64,000 nucleotides of DNA from Xanthomonas citri pv. mangiferaeindicae (lineage in GTDB: Bacteria; Pseudomonadota; Gammaproteobacteria; Xanthomonadales; Xanthomonadaceae), in contig CP016836.1 in NCBI GenBank assembly GCA_002240395.1, forward strand, positions 2,914,001 to 2,978,000, given 5' to 3'. The notes beneath the pieces were generated by a model that saw only the letters and a program-made list of their open reading frames with translations, ran no database searches and was not told the origin of the DNA. A program made the translations under genes and the position numbers. This document shows, piece after piece, positions 37,887-48,718 of the stretch (the stretch's first letter is position 1; every line of letters begins with the position of its first letter).

Positions 37887-39398
37887 ATGAGCAAGGAACT
37901 GTTGCTGGTCGTCGATGCGGTCGCCAGCGAGAAAGGTGTCCCCGAGACCGTGATCCTGGAGGCCATCGAGGCCGCACTGGCCACGGCGGCCAAGAAGCGC
38001 TATGTCGATCAGGACGTGCTGACCCGCGTGGCGATCGATCCCAAGGACGGCAGCTACGAGACCTTCCGCCGCTGGGAAGTCGTGGCCGACGACGTGGTGA
38101 TGGAATCGCCGGACCGTCAGATCCGCCTGATGGATGCGGTCGACGAGGCCGACGGCGTCGAGGTCGGCGACTACATCGAAGAGCAGATCGAGAACGTCGA
38201 TTTCGGCCGCATCGCCGCGCAGGCCGCCAAGCAGGTGATCGTGCAGCGCGTGCGCGAGGCCGAGCGCCAGCAGGTCGTCGACGCCTGGAAGGATCGCGTG
38301 GGTGAGCTGGTGACCGGCGTGGTCAAGCGCGTGGAGCGCGGCAACGTCTATGTCGACCTGGGCGGCAACGCCGAGGCGCTGATCCAGAAGGACAAGGCCA
38401 TTCCGCGCGATGTCGTGCGTGCCGGCGACCGTGTGCGCGGTTACCTGTACGACGTGCGCAGCGAGCCCCGTGGCCCGCAGCTGTTCATCAGCCGCGCCGC
38501 GCCCGAATTCATGATGGAGTTGTTCAAGCTCGAGGTGCCGGAAGTTGGCCAGGGCCTGGTCGAGATCAAGGCCTGCGCCCGCGATCCGGGCGACCGCGCC
38601 AAGATCGCCGTCGTCGCCTACGACACCCGCACCGACCCCATCGGCGCGTGCATCGGCATGCGCGGCTCGCGCGTGCAGGCGGTCTCCAACGAGCTCAACG
38701 GCGAGCGCGTGGACATCGTGCTGTGGTCGGACAACCCGGCGCAGTTCGTCATCAACGCGATGGCCCCGGCCGAAGTGCAGTCGATCGTTGTCGACGAGGA
38801 CAAGCACTCGATGGACCTGGCGGTCGCCGAGGACAAGCTGGCGCAGGCGATCGGCAAGGGCGGGCAGAACGTGCGCCTGGCCAGCCGCCTGGCGGGCTGG
38901 CAGCTCAACGTGATGACCCAGGACCAGGTGACCGCGAAGTCGGAGGCCGAGCAGGCCGCTGCGCGCCAGTTGTTCATGGACAAGCTGGAAGTCGACGAGG
39001 AAATCGCCGGCATCCTGGTGTCGGAGGGCTTCGGCACCGTCGAGGAGATCGCCTACGTGCCGGTCGGCGAATTGCTCGCCGTCGAGGGCTTCGACGAGGA
39101 CATCGTCGAGGAACTGCGCTCGCGCGCCCGCGACGCCCTGCTCAACGACGCGCTCGCGGTCGAGGAAGAAGCCGACGAGAACGCGCCGACCCAGGACCTG
39201 CTGGCGCTCGAGGGCATGGACGAGGACACCGCGTTCGCACTCGCCGCCCACGGCGTGCGCACCAGCGAGGACCTCTCCGACCTGGGCGCCGACGAGGTGC
39301 TGGAGTTCGGTATCGAGGGCCTCGACGAGGCGCGCGCCGCGGCGTTGATCCTGGCCGCACGTGCCGAGGAAATCGCACGTCTGGAACGGGAGGGGTGA
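37887..39398 (+). CDS. nusA: Transcription termination/antitermination factor NusA
   Basis: NusA binds RNA polymerase and RNA and modulates pausing, termination and antitermination. The 503-aa protein starts MSKELLLVVDAVASEKGVP. It has the N-terminal polymerase-binding domain, an S1 domain (GELVTGVVKRVERGNVYVDLGG), two KH domains (GACIGMRGSRVQAV and AIGKGGQNVRLAS) and two acidic C-terminal repeats. A GTG at 37875 in frame would add four residues; the ATG fits the family. Confidence 0.97.
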   Translation: MSKELLLVVDAVASEKGVPETVILEAIEAALATAAKKRYVDQDVLTRVAIDPKDGSYETFRRWEVVADDVVMESPDRQIRLMDAVDEADGVEVGDYIEEQIENVDFGRIAAQAAKQVIVQRVREAERQQVVDAWKDRVGELVTGVVKRVERGNVYVDLGGNAEALIQKDKAIPRDVVRAGDRVRGYLYDVRSEPRGPQLFISRAAPEFMMELFKLEVPEVGQGLVEIKACARDPGDRAKIAVVAYDTRTDPIGACIGMRGSRVQAVSNELNGERVDIVLWSDNPAQFVINAMAPAEVQSIVVDEDKHSMDLAVAEDKLAQAIGKGGQNVRLASRLAGWQLNVMTQDQVTAKSEAEQAAARQLFMDKLEVDEEIAGILVSEGFGTVEEIAYVPVGELLAVEGFDEDIVEELRSRARDALLNDALAVEEEADENAPTQDLLALEGMDEDTAFALAAHGVRTSEDLSDLGADEVLEFGIEGLDEARAAALILAARAEEIARLEREG

Positions 39399-39623
39399 TC
39401 TGCCGCCCGGTCGTGTGAAGGCCGGGCAGGACGACCCGAAGTCGTAGTCGGACCGTCGGGAAGGTCGCAGTGATGGCGCAGGTCGCATGCTTCTCGAGGG
39501 CCGCGGTCCTGCAGTCGCCCGATCCCCGCAGGCGGTCGCGTTCGGAATGCACCCCATGCAGCGCTAGAATGACAAATCCACTGCGCCGCCCCCGCGGCGG
39601 CGCGCAAGGAATCGGAATCACGA

Positions 39624-42236
39624 ATGTCGCAACAAACCACCATCCGTAAGCTGGCCGCACTGGTGAACACGCCGGTCGAGAAACTGCTCGAACAGCTGTC
39701 CGAGGCGGGCATGCAGTTCAGCAACCCCGACCAGGTCGTGACCAGTGCCGAGAAGCTCAAGCTGCTCGGCTTCCTCAAGCGCGCCCACGGCAAGGGCGAC
39801 GCCCCTGTCGAGGAAACCTCCGCGCCGAAGAAGATCACGCTCAGCCGCAGCCGCAAGCAGGAGCTGACGGTCGGCGGCGGCAAGAACCGCCAGACGGTCG
39901 ACGTGGTCGTGCGCAAGAAGGTCACGCTCAGCCGGCCCGCCGATGGCGGGGCGCCGGTCGATCCGGACAGCGAGCGCGCCGAGATCCTGCGCAAGCTCGA
40001 GGAGTCGCGCCAGCGCAATCTCTCCGAGCAGCAGCGCCTGGCCGAGGAAGACAAGCGTCGTGCCGACGAGGCCGAGCAGCGCAAGCGCGAAGCCGAGGCC
40101 GAAGCTGAGCGGCTGCGCCAGGCCGCTGCAGCCGCTGCCGCAACCCCGGACGCCGGCGAGACCGCGACCGCCCGCAAGCCGGCCGGTGGCCACGCGCATG
40201 CGCACAAGGCGCCGGCGGCGCCGCGCAGCGATGACCGCAATGCCAACGCCAATGCCAAGAAGGGCAACCGCGGTTCGCACGCGATGGTGTCGGGCGTCGA
40301 GGACGATGACAGCACCGCGCGCTTTGCCGGGCAGTTGCACCTCAGTGCATCCGATCGGGCGCGCCGCAGCACCAGTACGCGTGGCCGGCCGGCCCGCGGT
40401 GGCCCGCAGCGCCGCGGCAGCGCGCCTGCGCGCAGTGGCGCCGGTCCGCACGGCTTCGAGCGTCCGACCGCGCCAGTCGTGCGTGAAGTCGCGATCGGCG
40501 AGGCGATCACCGTCGCCGATCTCGCCCAGAAGCTGGCGATGAAGGGCGGCGACGTGGTCAAGGCGTTGTTCAAGATGGGCGTCATGGCGACGATCACCCA
40601 GTCGATCGATCACGACACCGCGGTGCTGGTGGTCGAGGAACTGGGCCACACGGCCGTGCGCGCCGATGCCGACGATGCCGAGAGCGAGCTGATCGCCCAC
40701 GTCGGCGAGTCGCAGGGCGAGCTGACCGCGCGTCCGCCGGTGGTCACGATCATGGGTCACGTCGACCACGGCAAAACCTCGTTGCTGGACTATATCCGGC
40801 GCACCAAGGTCGCCTCGGGCGAGGCCGGCGGCATCACCCAGCACATCGGCGCCTACCACGTCGAAACCGACAAGGGCGTCATCAGCTTCCTCGACACCCC
40901 AGGCCACGCGGCATTCACTTCGATGCGCGCCCGTGGCGCCAAGCTCACCGACCTGGTGGTGCTGGTGGTCGCGGCCGACGACGGCGTCATGCCGCAGACG
41001 GTCGAGGCGGTGAAGCACGCGAAGGCGGCGAAGGTGCCGTTGATCGTGGCGATCAACAAGATCGACAAGTCCGACGCCGATCCGAACCGGGTCAAGAACG
41101 AGCTGCTCGAACACGAGGTCGTGGCCGAAGACTTCGGCGGCGACACGCAGATGGTCGAGCTGTCGGCCAAGACCGGCGACGGTGTCGACGACCTGCTCGA
41201 CGCGATCTCGCTGCAGGCCGAAATCCTGGAGCTGCGTGCGGTCGCCGAAGGCCGCGCCAGCGGCACGGTCATCGAGTCCTCGCTCGACAAGGGCCGCGGC
41301 CCGGTGGCGACGGTGCTCGTGCAGCAGGGCCTGCTGGCTCGCGGCGACTATCTGGTCTGCGGTGTGCAGTACGGCCGCGTGCGTGCGTTGTTCGACGAGA
41401 CCGGGACCCAGGTACAGACCGCGGGTCCGTCGATCCCGGTGCAGGTGCTCGGCCTGTCGGGCGTGCCCGATGCCGGCGACGATTTCGTCGTCGTCGCCGA
41501 CGAGCGCCTGGCCAAGGACGTCGCCCAGCAGCGCGAGACCAAGCGCCGCGAGACGCGTCTGGTGCAGGCCGCGGGCAACCGCATGGAAGACATCATGGCG
41601 CAGATGGGCCAGGCCGAGCAGCAGCTGTCGCTCAACCTGGTCGTCAAGGCCGACGTGCAGGGTTCGGTCGAGGCGCTCAAGCAGGCCCTGACCGCGCTGT
41701 CGAACGATCAGATCCGCGTCAACATCATCGTCTCGGGCGTGGGCGGCATCACCGAGTCGGACGCCAACTCGGCGGCGGCGGCGAAGGCGACGATCATCGG
41801 CTTCAACGTCCGTGCCGACGCCTCGGCGCGCAAGGTCATCGAAGGCAACGGTCTGGACCTGCGCTACTTCTCGGTGATCTACGACGTGATCGACCAGGTC
41901 AAGCAGGTCGCGTCCGGCATCCTGGGCATGGAGATCCGCGAGGAGATCATCGGTATCGCCGAGGTCCGCGACGTCTTCCGCAGCTCCAAGTTCGGTGCCG
42001 TGGCCGGCTGCATGGTCGTGGAGGGCGTGGTCAAGCGCTCCAAGCCGATCCGTGTGCTGCGCGACAACACCGTGGTGTTCGAAGGCGAACTCGAATCGCT
42101 GCGCCGCTTCAAGGAGAACGTCGACGAGGTGCGCAACGGCACCGAGTGCGGCATCGGCGTGAAGGCCTACAACGACGTCAAGGCCGGCGACCAGATCGAA
42201 TGCTTCGAGCGCATCGAGGTGCAGCGGACGCTGTAA
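39624..42236 (+). CDS. infB: Translation initiation factor IF-2
   Basis: IF-2 is the GTPase that places initiator tRNA on the 30S subunit. The 870-aa protein has the N-terminal IF-2 domain (QTTIRKLAALVNTPVEKLLEQL), a long charged coiled linker, then the G domain: GHVDHGKTSLLDYIRR (G1), DTPGHAAF (G3) and NKIDK (G4). Domains II-IV end in CFERIEVQRTL. The 225-bp gap after nusA holds no gene that I can see. Confidence 0.98.
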   Translation: MSQQTTIRKLAALVNTPVEKLLEQLSEAGMQFSNPDQVVTSAEKLKLLGFLKRAHGKGDAPVEETSAPKKITLSRSRKQELTVGGGKNRQTVDVVVRKKVTLSRPADGGAPVDPDSERAEILRKLEESRQRNLSEQQRLAEEDKRRADEAEQRKREAEAEAERLRQAAAAAAATPDAGETATARKPAGGHAHAHKAPAAPRSDDRNANANAKKGNRGSHAMVSGVEDDDSTARFAGQLHLSASDRARRSTSTRGRPARGGPQRRGSAPARSGAGPHGFERPTAPVVREVAIGEAITVADLAQKLAMKGGDVVKALFKMGVMATITQSIDHDTAVLVVEELGHTAVRADADDAESELIAHVGESQGELTARPPVVTIMGHVDHGKTSLLDYIRRTKVASGEAGGITQHIGAYHVETDKGVISFLDTPGHAAFTSMRARGAKLTDLVVLVVAADDGVMPQTVEAVKHAKAAKVPLIVAINKIDKSDADPNRVKNELLEHEVVAEDFGGDTQMVELSAKTGDGVDDLLDAISLQAEILELRAVAEGRASGTVIESSLDKGRGPVATVLVQQGLLARGDYLVCGVQYGRVRALFDETGTQVQTAGPSIPVQVLGLSGVPDAGDDFVVVADERLAKDVAQQRETKRRETRLVQAAGNRMEDIMAQMGQAEQQLSLNLVVKADVQGSVEALKQALTALSNDQIRVNIIVSGVGGITESDANSAAAAKATIIGFNVRADASARKVIEGNGLDLRYFSVIYDVIDQVKQVASGILGMEIREEIIGIAEVRDVFRSSKFGAVAGCMVVEGVVKRSKPIRVLRDNTVVFEGELESLRRFKENVDEVRNGTECGIGVKAYNDVKAGDQIECFERIEVQRTL

Positions 42237-42360
42237 GCGTCCGCGACCGATCGGCGATGGGGGCACCGTGATCCGCGAGCGCGGATCACGGGTCCTTGCC
42301 CATCGCAGGATCGAGCCAGGTTTTCGCATTACCCAGAACGAATCACGAATCAGCCATCAC

Positions 42361-42723
42361 GTGCCGACCAAATCCTTCCATCGCACCGACCGCGTCTCCG
42401 CCCAGCTTCGCCGTGAACTCGGCACCCTGGTCCGTGAAGCCGTGTCCGAGCATGGCCTGCCGTCTGTGAGCGTGTCCGACGTCGAGGTCACGCGCGACAT
42501 GGCCCACGCCAAGGTGTTCGTGACGGCGCTGCAGTCCGAGCGCGCGTCCGAGGCGCTGAAGGGGCTCAAGGCGGTTGCGCCCGAGATCCGCTTCCGTCTT
42601 GCGCGCGCGGTCAAGCTGCGCCACGTGCCCGAACTGCATTTCCACTACGACGATTCGGTCGACCGCGGCGAGCGCATCGACCATCTGCTGCGCGACCTCG
42701 ACGACGGCGGCGAGCGGGCCTGA
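42361..42723 (+). CDS. rbfA: Ribosome-binding factor A
   Basis: RbfA binds immature 30S subunits and aids 16S 5'-end processing and cold adaptation. From GTG 42361 the protein is 120 aa. Conserved segments are FHRTDRVSAQLRRELGTLVREAV, VSVSDVEVTRDMAHAKVFVT and RFRLARAVKLRHVPELHFHYDDSVDRGERI. The frame opens upstream at 42268 but the added residues are not family-like. Confidence 0.95.
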   Translation: MPTKSFHRTDRVSAQLRRELGTLVREAVSEHGLPSVSVSDVEVTRDMAHAKVFVTALQSERASEALKGLKAVAPEIRFRLARAVKLRHVPELHFHYDDSVDRGERIDHLLRDLDDGGERA

Positions 42724-42906
42724 CCGCTATCGTCGCCGTCCGGCGGCCTGGCGTTCGACAATGCCGCCGGGCCGTCGTGGCTTGGCACGACGCCGTACGC
42801 TGGGCGCCGCGCCTGACGTCCACGCAGCGCCCGGGCCGATCGCCGCGGTCATGACGCCGCCCGGGTTCCCGGGGACGTCATTCTTCCCTTGTCCGCCGAT
42901 CCTCAG

Positions 42907-43878
42907 ATGAGCCGTCCCCAGTCCCGCCCGCGTACGAAGTTCCGCAAGCTCGACGGCATTCTGCTGCTCGACAAGCCGGGCGGGTTGAGCTCCAACCAGG
43001 CCCTGCAGCGCGTGCGCCACCTGTTCCGCGCCGAAAAGGGCGGGCATACCGGCAGCCTCGATCCGCTGGCGACCGGACTGTTGCCGGTCTGTTTCGGGGA
43101 GGCGACCAAGATCGCCGGCGGATTGCTGGGCGCGCGCAAGGCCTATACCACCGTCGCCCGGCTCGGCCAGGTCACCGATACCGACGATGCGGCCGGCCAG
43201 TTGCTGCGCGAGCGGCCGGTGCCGCCGCTGGATCTGGCCACGATCGATGCCGCGCTGCGGCGACTGACCGGCCGCATCGACCAGCGTCCGCCGATCTACT
43301 CGGCGCTCAAGCGCGGGGGCGAACCGCTGTACGCCAAGGCCCGCCGCGGCGAGACCGTGGAAGTCGAGTCGCGGCCAGTCGATGTGCACGCCTTCGAACT
43401 GCAGTCGGCGGCCGACCTGCTCGACGGCGTGCTCGATCCGGGCGGGGCGCCGCAACTGCGCCTGCACGTGGAGTGCGGCTCGGGCACTTATGTGCGCAGC
43501 TTGGTCCGCGACCTCGGCGAGTTGCTGGGCTGCGGCGCGCACGTCGCGCAGTTGCGCCGGCTGTGGGTCGATCCGTTCCGCGATCCCAGGATGTGGAGGC
43601 TCGACGAACTCCAGGCCCTCGCTGCGCGCGGCGAACACCAGCTCGAGGCCTGCCTGCTGGACCTGGAGGCGGGGATGCTGGCCTGGCCGGCGGTCCATGT
43701 CGACGCCCGCCAGGCGGCGCGGTTGCAGAACGGGCAGTCGCTGCCCGGTCCGTTCGCGGCGACCGGCGAGGTCGCGGTCTTCGGGCCGAACGGACGGGCC
43801 GAGGGATTGGCACAGGTGCAGGGCGACGGCAGCCTGTGGCCGCGGCGCATGTTGCGGCGCGCGGCCGCCCCGGACTGA
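42907..43878 (+). CDS. truB: tRNA pseudouridine(55) synthase
   Basis: TruB makes pseudouridine 55 in the T loop of tRNAs. The 323-aa protein has the catalytic Asp in GGHTGSLDPLATGLLPVCFG, the KAYTTVARLG strand, QRPPIYSALKRGGEPLYAKAR and GSGTYVRSLVRDLGELL. A TTG at 42889 would add six residues. It follows rbfA after 183 bases; C-terminal PUA-like residues close the protein. Confidence 0.96.
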   Translation: MSRPQSRPRTKFRKLDGILLLDKPGGLSSNQALQRVRHLFRAEKGGHTGSLDPLATGLLPVCFGEATKIAGGLLGARKAYTTVARLGQVTDTDDAAGQLLRERPVPPLDLATIDAALRRLTGRIDQRPPIYSALKRGGEPLYAKARRGETVEVESRPVDVHAFELQSAADLLDGVLDPGGAPQLRLHVECGSGTYVRSLVRDLGELLGCGAHVAQLRRLWVDPFRDPRMWRLDELQALAARGEHQLEACLLDLEAGMLAWPAVHVDARQAARLQNGQSLPGPFAATGEVAVFGPNGRAEGLAQVQGDGSLWPRRMLRRAAAPD

Positions 43879-43902
43879 GCGCGCCGGACTGAATACGTCG
43901 CC

Positions 43903-43931
43903 TTGTTCGGCCAGACCACAGGCGATACAAT
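43903..43931 (+). promoter_or_regulatory. Sigma-70 promoter of rpsO
   Basis: TTGTTC and TACAAT are separated by 17 bases, 112 bases upstream of the rpsO ATG, leaving a leader long enough for S15 autoregulation as known in E. coli. Confidence 0.65.
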
Positions 43932-44043
43932 CTTGGCCGCCTTTTTCCAGGCGAAATGTACTCTCCATCCACAGGCGGTCCGGGCGGTACGTGACGGTTG
44001 ATCCGTCGCTGTCTCTGCGGGACGCGCGTCAAGAGCGAAACAC

Positions 44044-44307
44044 ATGACCACGATCGACAACAGCAAGATCATCGAAGAACACAAGCGCGGCGACAACGAC
44101 ACCGGCTCGCCGGAAGTCCAGGTCGCCCTGCTGACCGCACGCATCGTGCACCTGACCGAGCACTTCAAGACGCACAAGAAGGACCACCACAGCCGCCGCG
44201 GCCTGCTGATGATGGTCAACCGCCGTCGCAGTCTGCTCGACTATCTGCACCGCAAGGATGCAGACCGCTACAAGGCGCTGATCGAGAAGCTCGGCCTGCG
44301 TCGCTAA
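44044..44307 (+). CDS. rpsO: 30S ribosomal protein S15
   Basis: S15 binds the central domain of 16S rRNA early in 30S assembly and in E. coli represses its own translation. The 87-aa protein has the family blocks DTGSPEVQVALLTARIVHLTEHFK and HKKDHHSRRGLLMMVNRRRSLLDYL. The length is normal. It is followed by a terminator and then pnp, the conserved order. Confidence 0.98.
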   Translation: MTTIDNSKIIEEHKRGDNDTGSPEVQVALLTARIVHLTEHFKTHKKDHHSRRGLLMMVNRRRSLLDYLHRKDADRYKALIEKLGLRR

Positions 44308-44319
44308 ACCCGTCTCCCC

Positions 44320-44352
44320 CCGCGGCGCAGAAATGCGCCGCGGTCGTTTTTT
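44320..44352 (+). terminator. Terminator/attenuator between rpsO and pnp
   Basis: CCGCGGCGCA-GAAA-TGCGCCGCGG is followed by TCGTTTTTT, 12 bases after rpsO. No second promoter is obvious before pnp, so pnp probably depends on readthrough. Confidence 0.88.
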
Positions 44353-44428
44353 GGGCGCGCGCAGCGTCCACCCGGTCGGGGCAAGGGTTCCGTCCGGTCC
44401 ATCGCAAGAGTCATCAAGGGAATTCAAC

Positions 44429-46537
<2,109 letters not shown>

Positions 46538-46560
46538 GGCCTGGCGTCTTTAGTCGTTAG

Positions 46561-46590
46561 AAAAAGCGGGCCGAAAGGCCCGCTTTTTTT
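46561..46590 (+). terminator. Terminator of pnp
   Basis: AGCGGGCC-GAAA-GGCCCGCT is flanked by A and T runs (AAAAA before, TTTTTT after), 24 bases after the stop. Confidence 0.92.
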
Positions 46591-46615
46591 GCGCTGGGCT
46601 TTTTGGGGGTGAGGC

Positions 46616-46830
46616 ACTTTGGATGGGCAGCGGCCTGCCGGCCGGAAGCCGCTTTCCCCTCGGCAGGACATCCTGTCCTGACTCGGGCGCGCACCATCCA
46701 TGGTGCGCTTGGCGCGGCCACCGGCCGCCAGTCCGCTGCAGCAGACGAATGCACCCTGACTTCGGGTAGACGCAGCGTCGCCCGCTGGAAGAAGCCGTGC
46801 GCCTTCGGCCGCAATGCGCCCGCCAAGTGG
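46616..46830 (+). repeat. Structured dispersed repeat, copy 2
   Basis: The 706-bp stretch between pnp and the ATP-grasp gene has no gene. Copy 2 starts GGATGGGCAGCGGCC and carries CAGGACA-TCC-TGTCCTG, GCGCACCA-TCCA-TGGTGCGC and GCTGCAGC stems, then GCCCGCTGGAAGAAG. Both arms of two stems differ from copy 3 in matching ways (see findings). A less conserved tail runs to about 46960. Confidence 0.8.
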
Positions 46831-46994
46831 GCCCAGGGGTGAGCGAAGGTCGCTTGCGCGGCATTACCCCGCGACTTCGCAAAAGCCCCGCGTGCTTATT
46901 TTTGCTGGAGGCCAGACCGAGGAGCGGATGACCAAGCAGGTGTGCAGACCTCTCGGTCGGCACGCCACACTAAGAACTACAGTGCACCATTCCT

Positions 46995-47170
46995 TTAAAC
47001 GGACGACGCCTCCGTCCAACCGAAGTCCGACTGCGAACGTCCACTGCAGTGGACTGACGGCCGGTGGCCGCGTCGAGCGCGCCAAGGATGGCGCGCGCCC
47101 GAGTCAAGGCAGGATGCCTTGACCGAGGGGGGAGCGGCTTCCGGCCGGCAGGCCGCTGCCCATCCGAAGT
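46995..47170 (-). repeat. Structured dispersed repeat, copy 3 (inverted relative to copy 2)
   Basis: Read on the minus strand it starts ACTTCGGATGGGCAGCGGCC, then TCAAGGCA-TCC-TGCCTTGA, a GCGCGCCA/TGGCGCGC stem, GACGCGGCCACCGGCC and GTCCACTGCAGTGGAC. It ends near GGACTTCGGTTGGACG. It faces copy 2, with about 165 bases of weakly related tail sequence between them. Confidence 0.8.
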
Positions 47171-47243
47171 GGAATGACCAGTTCGCACTCAGGCGAAATC
47201 TCAGTGTTTTGCTCGGGATGGGCGAAGATGCGCGCGCATAAGT

Positions 47244-48350
47244 TCAGGCCTCAAGGCTGACGCCCGGTGGCACGGTGCCGGCGGTGTGCAGGCGCGGTGC
47301 GACCTCGGCCCACCAGTCGGCGTAGACCGCGCTGTCGAGATAGGTCGCGAAGCCGACATCGTCCGGCATCGCGTCCGGATCGCAATCGCGCCGTCCCTGC
47401 GCGAGCAATGCGCACAGCGTGCGCAGCAGCGGGAGGTCCGGCAGCGCCTGTTCCAGGAACAGGAACTGCCCCGCCTGGTTGACCTCGATGAAGTGCAGCG
47501 CGCCGCTGCGGTCCACGACGAGGTCGACACAGCCCAGCGCGAGATCGAGCTTGCGGTGCAGCGCGAGCAGGCCGTCGCGCCAGACGGCCGGCAGCGCGTA
47601 AGCGGACGTCTCCACCGCACCGGCGATCGAGGCCGACCGCCAGTCGATGACATCGTCATCGTGCGGCGAATCGAGGCGTGCGGCGAACACGTGCGTGCCG
47701 ATCACCGTCACCCGCAGATCGCAGATCTTGTCGATCGCCTGCTGGTAGATGCCCGGACACAGCTGCAGGCTCGCGTCGGAGGCGAGCATGTCGGCATCGA
47801 CGACCCGCGCGTAGGTACTGAACAACCGACCGTTGGCATCCTGCCAACTGTGCGTCTGGAAGGGCTTGTAGACGACCCGACCGTGGCGCGCGACAAACGC
47901 GCGGATGCGCGCCGGGTCGCTGGACATCAGCGTTGCCGGGACCGGCAGGCCGAGTTGCGCGGCGGCCTGCAGTTGGACGAACTTGTGCTCGGCGCGCAGC
48001 GCCGATGCCGGTGGATTGACCCACAGCGGACCGGCAATGTCGCCGGCGATCGCATGCAGATTGCCGGCGAAGCGGCGCCACTCGTCGCCGACGAAACGCT
48101 GGTCGGGCTCGGCTACCCCCGGCAATTGCGCCGGTGGCATCGGGCGTCGGAACCACACGCTGCGCGGCATGCCGTCAGGTCCCCAGCCGCCGACGGTCGG
48201 GGCACCGTCGGACGCGATCTCGAGCGTCGGCGCGCCAGCGTGCCAGCCGGCGATCCAGCGTGAGGCAACGCCAGCGCGTTGCAGCCCCCAGCACGCAGCG
48301 GCGGCATGGATGTCGTGCGCGAGCGACGACACGATCAGGGAAGCGGTCAT
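47244..48350 (-). CDS. ATP-grasp peptide ligase of a graspetide cluster
   Basis: This is a 368-aa RimK/MvdD-like ATP-grasp enzyme. These ligases activate Asp/Glu side chains of a precursor and join them to Thr/Ser (ester) or Lys (amide) side chains. The ATP-binding lysine region VVYKPFQTHSWQ, the core KICDLRVTVIG, and the metal-binding C-terminal LDLVVDRSGALHFIEVNQAGQFLF are seen; EVNxxGQ is typical of graspetide ligases. The N-terminal ~120 residues would bind the leader (PRSVWFRRP). The ATG at 48350 is chosen because sequence upstream is the precursor gene region in another frame. It lies 73 bases after the precursor stop, across a strong hairpin. Confidence 0.85.
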   Translation of the reverse strand: MTASLIVSSLAHDIHAAAACWGLQRAGVASRWIAGWHAGAPTLEIASDGAPTVGGWGPDGMPRSVWFRRPMPPAQLPGVAEPDQRFVGDEWRRFAGNLHAIAGDIAGPLWVNPPASALRAEHKFVQLQAAAQLGLPVPATLMSSDPARIRAFVARHGRVVYKPFQTHSWQDANGRLFSTYARVVDADMLASDASLQLCPGIYQQAIDKICDLRVTVIGTHVFAARLDSPHDDDVIDWRSASIAGAVETSAYALPAVWRDGLLALHRKLDLALGCVDLVVDRSGALHFIEVNQAGQFLFLEQALPDLPLLRTLCALLAQGRRDCDPDAMPDDVGFATYLDSAVYADWWAEVAPRLHTAGTVPPGVSLEA

Positions 48351-48376
48351 GGCGTGGGCGGGATCGGGAATGCAAT

Positions 48377-48406
48377 GCGGCCGGCCGTCGGGGGACGGCC
48401 GGCCGC
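48377..48406 (-). promoter_or_regulatory. Perfect hairpin between graspetide precursor and ligase genes
   Basis: A perfect 13-bp stem GCGGCCGGCCGTC / GACGGCCGGCCGC with a 4-base loop lies between the two genes. There is no T-run on the minus strand, so partial attenuation or mRNA protection is more likely than full termination. Confidence 0.65.
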
Positions 48407-48423
48407 GCAGGGCTCGCAGCGGG

Positions 48424-48582
48424 TCAGACGACGCCCGGATCGCCCGGGTCGTCGCCGTTGGGGCCGGTGGCATGGGTGTGGTCGGGCTTGCCGCCAGCGA
48501 CAGCGGCGACCTCCTCCTCGGTCAGCTCGCGGGCCGCGAGGCGTGCGATGGGGCGGACATGCTGCGCGTCTTGATGGCTCAT
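48424..48582 (-). CDS. Graspetide precursor peptide (double-glycine leader)
   Basis: A 52-aa peptide starts MSHQDAQHVRPIARLAARE and is preceded by GGAGGAAAC, an excellent ribosome site. The leader ends LTEEEVAAVAGG, a classic double-glycine export and cleavage motif that fits the C39 peptidase of the adjacent transporter. The core, residues 32-52, contains HTHATGPNGDDPGDPG: two Thr (36, 39) and Asp at 44, 45 and 48, the nucleophile and acid residues needed for side-chain ester links. There is no Cys. To my recollection the graspetides thatisin/iso-thatisin from Lysobacter antibioticus are similar; this is unverified. Confidence 0.85.
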   Translation of the reverse strand: MSHQDAQHVRPIARLAARELTEEEVAAVAGGKPDHTHATGPNGDDPGDPGVV

Positions 48583-48599
48583 GTTTCCTCCAGTGCTTG

Positions 48600-48702
48600 T
48601 CCGGATTGAAAGGGAGCCGGTCCGGATCCGGCGTCTTCGATGCTAGTCGCCAGCAGGGAGGATGCGGAACCCCGGATTCCGGACCTACGTCGTGTTTCCG
48701 GA
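48600..48702. repeat. Four TCCGGA palindromes upstream of the graspetide precursor
   Basis: TCCGGA occurs at 48600, 48621, 48678 and 48697 in the 136-bp gap between the exporter stop and the precursor start. The last two lie in longer TTCCGGAC copies. A promoter for the precursor must lie here or further upstream; none is clear. Confidence 0.4.
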
Positions 48703-48718
48703 CTTTCGATGCCGCCGG

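Noticed and set aside
43932..44043. Riboswitch in the rpsO leader
   Set aside because: Only small weak stems; S15 autoregulation is a better explanation and no known riboswitch core is visible.
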